The translations under genes were made by a program, and so were the position numbers. DNA of 64,000 nucleotides, taken from positions 3,317-67,316 of the forward strand of contig MNCI01027397.1 in the NCBI GenBank assembly GCA_015680685.1, read 5' to 3'. Below are positions 56,139 to 64,000 of the stretch, piece by piece. The notes beneath the pieces are model-generated. The model was not told the DNA's origin and did not search any database. It saw only the letters and a list, made by a program, of their open reading frames with translations. Within the stretch, counting starts at the first letter, position 1; each line of letters opens with the position of its first letter. Source of the DNA: Gnetum montanum (Eukaryota; Streptophyta; Gnetopsida; Gnetales; Gnetaceae).

Positions 56139-57030
56139 TGATGAGATTTGATAAGTGGTGAGATACCCCTACGCCCAACCATATGAATCACAAGTGTTCA
56201 CGCATGATCTAGTCAAATTCTGTGGATGGGACTAGTTGTGGCATCTAGATTGTTATGCTTTAATCATAGTTCACTATCTTCCCACTTGGACTAGTGGTAG
56301 CTTTTTCACATATGGTTCAGTCCAAAGTGAGGCATATGAGGTTTTCTAATCCTATGCTACTCCTAGTGATGATAAAGAGATGAATTAATTAAGCTACTGA
56401 ACAATGGAAAGTGAAATCTAACTAGCCTACGCGTGATGGGTATCTACTCTTAATTGTTTGTATATGTCTTGGAATTTTTGAGACTACTTTTGGGATTGCC
56501 AAGTGTATGTCACTAGGTGTGCCAAATGATACATTGCTGGATTACCAAGTACTTACACTTAAAATGCTCATGATTAAGGTGTATGCATTCTGCTTAATAA
56601 CAAGAATAGTAAATAGCAATAAATGGAAAAATTAAATAAAGAGAATAGTAAATAATTAAAAAATTAAATAAATAATTAAAGCAATAATAAATTTAAGTGA
56701 ATGTAGCAATGATGGAAGTAATCTCAATATTTATTTCTAGTCATGTAATGTGTCCAAGTACGTCACACTCAAACAAAGGTGCCATATGACTACAAACATG
56801 ACATTGCCAGCATGCACTGGAAATAATAGAACTCTAAGAAAGACTATCAAAAACTAAAAACTAAAACTATCTTCTCTCTATTGTTGTTTAAACCATGCAC
56901 CCAAGTGTTGTATTTATAGGCTAGCATGGAGGAGATGATATTGGATATCTGACATTGCTTCCTAGGCTTTGATATTAGGTATTTGATATTAGATATCTGA
57001 TATTGGGGCTGATAGATTCATTACTCATCA
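56139..57030 (-). repeat. 3' LTR of C
   Basis: Plus-strand ends are TGATGAG and CTCATCA, perfect 7-base inverted ends. It aligns clearly with the Y LTR (ATACCCCTACGCCCAACCAT; GGACTAGTTGTGGCA; TTCCCACTTGGACTAGT). No primer site follows, as expected for a 3' LTR. TATAAATA is at 56,911-56,918 (minus); the 112-bp U3 is built of GATATTGG/GATATCTGA repeats instead of the GATGCA repeats in the other copies. Confidence 0.82.
56911..56918 (-). promoter_or_regulatory. TATA box of the C LTR
   Basis: TATAAATA on the minus strand in the context GCCTATAAATACAAC, the conserved family position. Confidence 0.65.
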
Positions 57031-57040
57031 TACCCCCATG
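57031..57040 (-). promoter_or_regulatory. Polypurine tract of C
   Basis: The minus strand reads CATGGGGGTA immediately before the LTR start TGATGAGTAATG. The G run and the position support it. Confidence 0.7.
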
Positions 57041-57149
57041 ACTGAATGGAAATGTATCCTCAAGTTAAACAAAATAAGGAAAAAGTTCTATACAAAATAT
57101 TGGGAACATATGGAATTATTGACTAACTTAAAAAACAAACAAAATAATT

Positions 57150-59969
57150 GACTCTTACATGCCACAGTGGTGTAGTCCAAAAATGGAACACAATATTACA
57201 AGACAAAAATTGGGAAGGTCATGTGATGCCTGGAGGCAATGGCTCCTCCATTGGTTACTTTCCTTTGTCACTAGGCTTGTGAAATTTGTAGTGATCAAGC
57301 AATGCCTACAACGTTTCTTCTTCCATCTATGTATTGTGTACTATCTAGGCTACTGAACTGATGTGTGCTGGTGTTGGTAAATCCCAAGGACATGGCAACT
57401 ACAAAAACATTTGATTGGCCTTCACGTACTAGGTTGCAAACCTTTATCATTCTTTCTCAAAGGCCCTAGCTTTTTCTCTCAATTCATGATAATCTATCAG
57501 TCTCCTGGCTAGTTTTAAGGTAACATCCCTCTATATATGGTAGTAAGCTTTAATCACCTCCAATTTTGAGTTTGCCACATGCAGCTTCTACAAAGCATCT
57601 TTCCAATATACAAACTTTTTTTCATACAATGTATGGGTGGTCGCTACTTGCTTCTCTAGCTCGTTCTGAGGTCAACCTGCTGTTAACATGGCAAGGTTGG
57701 TATATTTGAGGTTAGACAACACCATGTATTCTTTCAAATCTTTGATCTATAGGTCTTTATTCTTTACATATGCTTGTTGGACTAGTGCATATCTATCTAG
57801 AATTGGCTACTACTCAGGATTTTATGCTAATAGAAACCTAATGCGAGCTTTAGCCATCTAGATTTCCATCCCATTTATTTGCTTATACATGCCTACTTGG
57901 TTGTGAAAGTGTTCCTTCAATTTTTCATGCTTGTTGGCCTCATTCTACCATGTGCTGATTTTTATTGTAGACTTCTGTCAAATAGCATGGACCTCCTCCA
58001 TTGAGAGGGCTTTGTTTTCTTTTACTAATTTATTAATGTCTTGGTTGACCCTCACTAGTTGTTCTCTTAATTGGTGGCTACTCTCCTCAAGAATGTTCTT
58101 TTGCATTTCAATTGTGATGAACCTTTAATTTTCAAAGGTGAGCTGCTTATTTTCCTCTTGCACAATAGTCAATGTCTTTTTATATGCATAGGATTGTGCA
58201 TCAATAACTAAGTCATTCTAGATCACTTTATCCTTTTCTTGTTCTATAGCTATGGTCTCCTTAGTCAGCTTGGACAATAGCTCCATCCTAAATTATTCTA
58301 GCTGGTCAGACATAACAAATTGGGTAGGGTCCCATCATTTAGCTCTTAGGGCAACTAGCTCTTGTTGTAACCTTTGCACTTTTGCTTTGCATGCTCTACC
58401 CTAACTTTAGTCATAACTAGATTTCCTTTAGCTAACTTCAATAGCTATGAGGTCTAATTGTGTTGTAGTGACATCATTGGGGATGTTAAATAGGGTGGTC
58501 ATCACTTGCCTTGTTTGCAGCAAGTGATCTAGCACATCCTCATGCACCACAGGAGTCATCGAAGTCCCAGCCAACATCTGTGTGCATCTTTGGTCCTAGT
58601 AGGATCTACTAGGGGCACAACAAGAACATTAAATAATTCTTTAATGTGATTTGTAATCACTTCTACTTCACCTGCCACATCCTGATGGTGCATTACCACA
58701 ACTATGGCACCTTCTATAGTTTCAAGCATTACTTGAAAGGATGCAGCATTTCCAAAGATTTTCTTGGACCACTAGGATTCTCCTCTTGATTGTAATGAGA
58801 TCTCTCCCCTTGTTAGATTGGTTGAAATGGTGGGCTATATGGCATCATTGATTACTTTGAAAAGATTGGACTCATCTTTGCTTCCCCAACTAATAGCTTT
58901 AGCAATTTTTTGTAGATGGCTCATTAAGGATCTGTAATCTTGCAACAGTGGTGGTGGTGGAGGTTGTGTTTCTGCACATTTTTTAGGCTCATGTTGTACT
59001 TTTGCTTTGGGCTCTGCTTCCTTCTCCAATTCTTGTTTTTCACCAAGATCTTTCCTTGATGTGGCATGTTTGAGTAACTCTATGAAAGAAGCATTGTAAG
59101 CCTATATGGGGATATCATTTATGTACCCTATGATTCTAGCATGCTTGCATAGCCTTCTGATTAGGAAAGAGAATGGGAGTCTTGGCTTCTCTACCTTTTT
59201 CTCCTTGAATCACCTTTGAATTTTGGTGAAGAAAAATTGGGGAAGGTTGGCCATGTATTTGCCCATTAAGGTAATACTTCCCCTAGCTATGTATGTTGAA
59301 ATCCTATTAAGCCCTTTGGTTGGAAAGAGATGGTATGTACCAATCTTAAAGTTTGTCTTCTCCTCCAGAGTTAGTTCATTACATGTTTTGTCTTCTTTGT
59401 TGTATGCTCATTTTAGCCATAGTTTTCTAGTGTCAGGGTTAGATCTAGTGCATAGATGGGCTGTCTTAGCCACTTAGTTTGGCAGATTAAGGGCTATTGC
59501 AATTGTCTTAATTGAAAAAAGATACATTAACTCCATAGATGTTTATAGTGGTTCCTTTATCTTTGTTATGCCAAAATTAGTGAGTCTTGCTAAGGCACCA
59601 TTTGCCACTATCCAGAAGAATGGGCCACAAGGATGATGCTTGAAGTTGCATTCGAACAGCTTCTAGAGAAAACTCCATAAATGGGATAAAATTCATTTGC
59701 ATGATGATCATGGTTAATGTGAAATTTTCTTGAATACCTGTGAGGCAATCAGGGGAAAGCGTGAGATGTTGTCCTTGTATGGTAGTTGGTGGTTCTACAA
59801 CCTCTCCTTGGACCAATTGTCTAGTAGCAAGGGCCTCTTGATGGATGCTGAAAGATTGGGCTTTCTACTCTTCATGTTTTGCTAACTCACCCTGCTATCC
59901 CCTACCACCTTGCAAACATTTGGGTGGTCTTTGTGAAGGTTCTCCCTATGCACCTCTTTTTGGAACCAT
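57150..59969 (-). pseudogene. ORF3 of element C
   Basis: Starts MVPKRGA at 59,969, parallel to MAPKRGAPVGG of X. It continues with CLTGIQENFTL and FIPFMEFSLEAVR (59,816-59,577 open), a block KYMANLPQFFFTKIQR and LPFSFLIRRL (about 59,250-59,150; X has LVNLPQLIYLEIEKK and LPFPCLIRKL), a proline stretch QPPPPPLL in the open frame 59,029-58,835, and a long coiled-coil region (about 58,440-57,200) with VQEENKQLTF and REQLVRVNQDINKLVKEN. It is the longer and more complete of the two ORF3 copies, though stops are frequent. It lies in the env-like position; no membrane segment or signal peptide was seen. Function unknown. Confidence 0.6.
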
Positions 59970-60520
59970 CTATAATCAAGTAAAGATCAAGTGTTACTAA
60001 GGTTGTATTCTTTATCATTAGTTAGTTTATACCTTACATGTTACCTTAGTTCATTAAGTTCTTAGTTCATATGACTACAGAGTTAGAAAAAATTTTAAGA
60101 AAAATCCTCAAAAAGTGTTTATCTCCTTGTTTGACCTTACATAGTTGATTTCTTTTTTCTTATGTATGGCTTGTAATGATGGTTGTGGTCCCTTAGGTGG
60201 AAAAATTAAGGTTTTTGGCATTAATACAATTAATTATTCATGATAATGCCTAAATTTTTTAATACTCTTACCCTTATAATACCTTCTAGGTGATAGTAAA
60301 TTATCATCAATTGAAACAAGTTTTTCACACAAGCACCCCCCCACAACTAACTTGAACACTTCAGGTTCAGATAGGTCGAAACGACATGGAAATCGAAGTG
60401 GTAGAGAGCCAAATATCGTAAGTGGAATGTGGTTGCATAGAGATCTAAGTTGTGAGAGAAAATTTGAACAACTCCCCTAGTAGCAAATGATGAAAATGAA
60501 GTTTGGGCACTGTAGGGGTC

Positions 60521-60620
60521 ATATATATAGGTTTTGTGCAGCCCAACATTGGGTATCCAACATTACATCCAAACTAATATTGGGTAGTTGATATCAAGGT
60601 ACATGAATCTATAGTAAGTG
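60521..60620 (-). promoter_or_regulatory. Internal promoter of ORF3 in C
   Basis: CTATATATAT at 60,521-60,530 (minus strand) lies about 550 bp before the ORF3 start. Upstream of it are GGATACCCAATGTTGG and CTACCCAATATTAG, close to the GATATCCAATATC wording in the U3 of the C LTR (about 56,935-57,000). X shows the same pairing with a different motif. The short sequence AACTCCCCTAG downstream parallels AACTCCCCTCG after the X promoter (about 3,412). Confidence 0.5.
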
Positions 60621-62189
60621 GGGAAACTAAGCATGGAAAATAAAGCTTTGGGATTGGTTGGAAGGTTTGAAGGTAGTTCCATTATTTTGGATAAGTAGGA
60701 AATCGAATGGAGTCACTGGAAGTGGTTGAAGGTGGTGTCATCGATGTGCAAAGCACTAGAATGAGTAAGAAAAAAGGCATTGAAATCAATGTTGTGGATG
60801 GATCAAGTTATATGAGAAGGGAAATAAAAAAATGTAACAATTTAGTGTTTGGAAGGTGAAGAATAATGTGGTTGTGTTACATAAGTACAAGTCACAAAGA
60901 TACAAAGTTTTTCCTCCCCAAAGTAGGCGTCAACCGTTAATGCCCTTGTGTAACCATACCTAAAAATGTCTGTAGGCACTAAAGGGGTTGAATGCAATGC
61001 ATACCTATGAAACAAAACAAACATGTTAAAACCACCAATTTGAGATAATAACTCTATGTTACACACATGATCACCCAGACAATGAGATGAGATGAAGTGT
61101 AGAAAGGATTGCAAAAATTGGGATATGAGGTGTCTTACCATGAGCACAATGAAACCTTATGTGTTATTAATGGTTAAATAATCATAAGTCCTTCCTTCCA
61201 AGATTCAAACCAAGTTCACACCACATTACAATGAAATTGCATTGTTTCATCATGTTGGTGAACAACCATAAGACTATCATAGTTGCAAGGAGTAACATCA
61301 CTTGATGTTTTGTCTAAGGGATGTGCTTTATTATGGCACACATGTTTTTTTGATTTTGAGAAGTTTCCAACCTTCAGGCATGGGTACATGTCTTTCCAAT
61401 GGAACCTACAAAAGTTTATTTAGTGTTGTTTTAGGTTACTCTTACTCCCATTTTTGTTAGATTTATAAGGATATGATTACAATCTCAGAAACATGATAAA
61501 ACATATAGAAGTGGCCAAAGAGAATCCACAAATATCCTTGATGTCATACCCTTTAGATTCTGCCTTGGTTTTGTACTCTTCTACCTAGACATAATGATTA
61601 TAGATTTATTATTAGGTTGGATGATGGAAAAGAATATCATTATGACCAATGTAAGAACCTCTTATTAATGGAATGAGTGGATGGATCGTGTGGTCTTAAT
61701 GTCAAAATAATTAGTCCCTTATGACTTGAAAACATAGAGAAAGCCTCATCTCAATGGGCTATATGATCATTTATTCACAAGAAATATTACTCAACAAGAA
61801 AAATGAAAATAACAAATAGAAGAAATTGTAAGAAATAGAAAGAACTATTTCAAGAAATAGGAAAATGACAACAAATTGTAAAACAAAAAGATGAAAAACA
61901 CTTAAGAATCCTAAAGCTTAGAATGGGGGATAACCCCCATGACTAAACATTTGGTTGTGATAAGGATTAATAAGTGAATAAATAGGATCCATGCATGTAT
62001 GAAACATTGGTAACCATTCATGCCCTAGCCACTGGGTGTCTGTTGGTGGTGTGGTGGATAGGTAGAAAAATCATTGGTCACACACTTGATTGTTACATGT
62101 ATGGTGGGTCAGGGATGAGGTGTGTTAATGTTATGGATGTCTGACACATGATTGCACCCTTGATCATGATATGGTATGCATGGATTTGT
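60621..62189 (-). other. Non-coding spacer of C
   Basis: Matches the order of short blocks in 3,561-4,960 of X. No pol motif. The junction between gag and this spacer, near 62,100-62,190, is where about 5-6 kb of pol is missing relative to X. Confidence 0.45.
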
Positions 62190-64000
62190 TTATCTCCCCA
62201 CATTGTTAGACTCATTGCTTGGGTTTGGGATTGGAGTAATGATGGATAGTGACCCTTGTGTATGATCAGAGGATGTCAGTTGTGAAAAGGAAGGTGGTGC
62301 ACTAGATTGGCACTGTGCTAGTTTAGATGATGTGGTGGGTCCATGTGTGGTTTGCTTCAGCTTACAACCTTTCCTCCAGAAGGGTTGTTTCGTACATTGT
62401 AGTTGAGACCCACTAGTGTGAACATGTTTATGCACATTTGTAGTACAAGTGAGATTCATTTGTTGATATTGTGGTGTTGAACCTTCCTATGTTGTTGGAG
62501 GTGGCATATAATGAGGTGGAGTATGATAATATCAAGGGTAGGATGGATGGTAAGAGGCACAAGGTGGTGATCCTTCAGGGGATGTCATGGGTTGATGGTA
62601 CTCGAGAGAGTGGTAGTGGTGATTTGAAGTAGAGGGTGTAGAACTAGTTGGAGAAACAAGATGTTGAACATAATATTTGTGCAGTTTCGTCAGGTAGGGC
62701 TGATTTGGTGATGGCCTCCCCCAGATCTATGGTTATTGCTACTACAGTTGATGATCATGTTGAGGCTGGTAATAAGTCCTCCTAGGATGGTATGATTAGT
62801 TTTGGGATTGTTTATAATTACCTTGTGGGAGAGGAAATCTCCTAGGAATGTGGTTTTGCACAAACTTTAGATTTAGGGCATCTATCAAATGCTCCTGTAG
62901 ATGCAACAAAACTAGGAAATGGCCCTTTAGATGGTCATATATGTAGATGTTGCATCCATTATCTTTGTCTATGGTTGAGTCTATAGCCTCACTTTCTTTA
63001 GCCATTTTTCCCATTTGCTAAAAAGTGTTCCTAGCTATTTCTTGGTTTTGTATCCTTTATTTATTATGATCACTTGGATTATTTTGCATGATCCTCTCCT
63101 CGATTGTCTTAATGAGAGTTGTAACATTTTCATATATTCATTTGGACATCCTAATAAAATTTACTTCAAGTTTATCAATAGAATTATGTCTTAGCAAGGT
63201 TTGTTGTAGAATCACCATATTGAGAGCTACCTCTTTCTTCGTACCATAGATATGGGCCTCCTTCTATTGAAGAGTTGGATCCCATTGATATTTCTTGACA
63301 TTCTCCCATTTGCATATCTCTCCTTCTTCTTTTTCCACATGCTTGATTAGCTCTCGGATCTGATGGGCTTGGAGCTTGTATAATTTCCCTAGGACATACA
63401 TCCCAAGGGTCTTCCTTATTTCATTTTGAAGTCCATCTATGATGTGGAAAATTTTCCTCTCCTTAGAGAAACCATGGCTTGGGCATCTATTCAGTAATGC
63501 ATAATATCCATCTAAGGCCATGTCCAAGGTTTCATGTTGTTCTTGCTTCCACTCTTAGATCTGTCTCCTCAAGTTGGACACCCTTGCATAGGTTTGGTAT
63601 TTCTCATTAAAAAGTTTCATCATTGTGAACCATTGTCGGATTGAGTTTGGTGTCAATGATCTATACCACACTTTGGATTTATTGATTAGTTTCCTAGGAA
63701 TGAGTTCAAGCTTTTGCCACCCACTTTCAATGTTGTAGAAAGCACAAGAATCATGAAAGGCTTGTAAATGATGTTATGGATCTGAATGATAGCCTCCTAC
63801 AAATTTCAGAATATTATTGATATCAAGCTTGGGTAGATGACTCTTCTTGCAATGCCTACAAGATATCTTAATGACCTCTGTGATATGCATTAGGCTCTTA
63901 GTAGCCAACAAGGGCTCATCGTCATCAAACCGGTTATGAGGGAAATTTCTATCTCTATTCCTTTGATCATGATGATGCTATCTATGTTCATGGTGATGTC
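62190..64000 (-). pseudogene. Gag of element C, partial
   Basis: Open pieces: 63,527-63,264 with FHIIDGLQNEIRKTLGMYVL and HQIRELIKHVEKEEGEI; 63,014-62,796 with the nucleocapsid-like CNIYIYDHLKGHF and FPLPQGNYK; 62,459-62,190 with a T/S/P/Q-rich tail. The first two match X at 9,862-9,488 and 9,390-9,240. At the right edge TCATGATGATGCTATCTATG corresponds to X at about 10,300-10,345, so gag continues beyond the window. Confidence 0.65.

Larger units (their letters stand above)
56139..64000 (-). mobile_element. Gypsy element C of the X family, lacking pol
   Basis: Minus-strand order from the right: gag (64,000-62,190, entering from outside the window), non-coding spacer, internal promoter, ORF3 (59,969 onward), polypurine tract and 3' LTR (56,139-57,030). 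No protease, RT, RNase H or integrase motif lies between gag and ORF3, in contrast to X. Left edge adjoins the LTR of W at 56,127. Confidence 0.7.

Overview
The window holds no recognisable cellular gene, rRNA or tRNA. It is a stack of old, mostly inactivated plant retrotransposons. The evidence is Ty3/gypsy gag-protease-RT-RNase H-integrase remnants, LTRs with tRNA-Asp or tRNA-iMet primer sites, a copia-type Gag with two CCHC knuckles, and LINE ORF1-like pieces. Strong decay, AT richness, nested insertions and absence of host genes suggest a very large, slowly turning-over plant genome, gymnosperm-like; that is inference, not proof. Element letters (X, Y, Z...) are mine.

Left third (1-22,053). 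Element X runs on the minus strand from its 5' LTR (21,151-22,053) and tRNA-Asp primer site (21,132-21,149) through gag, protease, RT, RNase H and integrase to a third ORF (ORF3, start 3,021). Two later insertions interrupt it. Athila-like element Z (10,582-20,324, two LTRs, gag, pol) sits inside X gag. Element Y, whose 5' LTR is 193-1,210 and whose body lies left of the window, cuts ORF3 at 1,211. ORF3 has its own TATA box and a repeat module like the U3 of X's LTR.

Middle (22,054-46,555). A LINE-ORF1-like remnant is followed by element E (22,970-28,753), a complete minus-strand copia-type element with two LTRs, polypurine tract, iMet primer site and near-identical target duplication, but with Gag as its only coding block. 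Next come LINE ORF1-like sequences arranged partly as an inverted repeat (28,760-32,440). Then a gutted Tat-like element V (about 32,465-38,050) carries three tandem-repeat arrays. A gag-only gypsy fragment U (about 39,460-43,190) follows. Last is solo LTR F (43,200-45,172) of the E family, with perfect GTTTG target duplications and an internal duplication of about 833 bp.

Right third (46,556-64,000). Element D is a plus-strand relative of X (LTR 46,556-47,357, tRNA-Asp site, gag, protease, start of RT). It is cut off by W, a chromovirus-like gypsy element (about 50,870-56,127) lacking protease and RT and carrying a foreign 1.3-kb insert with a 92-base N gap. Element C, another minus-strand member of the X family, starts at 56,139 and leaves the window at 64,000. 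It keeps gag, ORF3 and LTR but has no pol.

Recurring themes: LTRs of the X/Y/C/D family share TGATGA-type termini, a 1-nt gap to a tRNA-Asp site and a very short repeat-filled U3. G-to-A changes on the element sense strand hit catalytic residues in several pol genes. A dense AGATGTCT/AGACATCT array occurs in LTRs of both a copia and a gypsy family. All alignments were made by eye and boundaries marked approximate are approximate.
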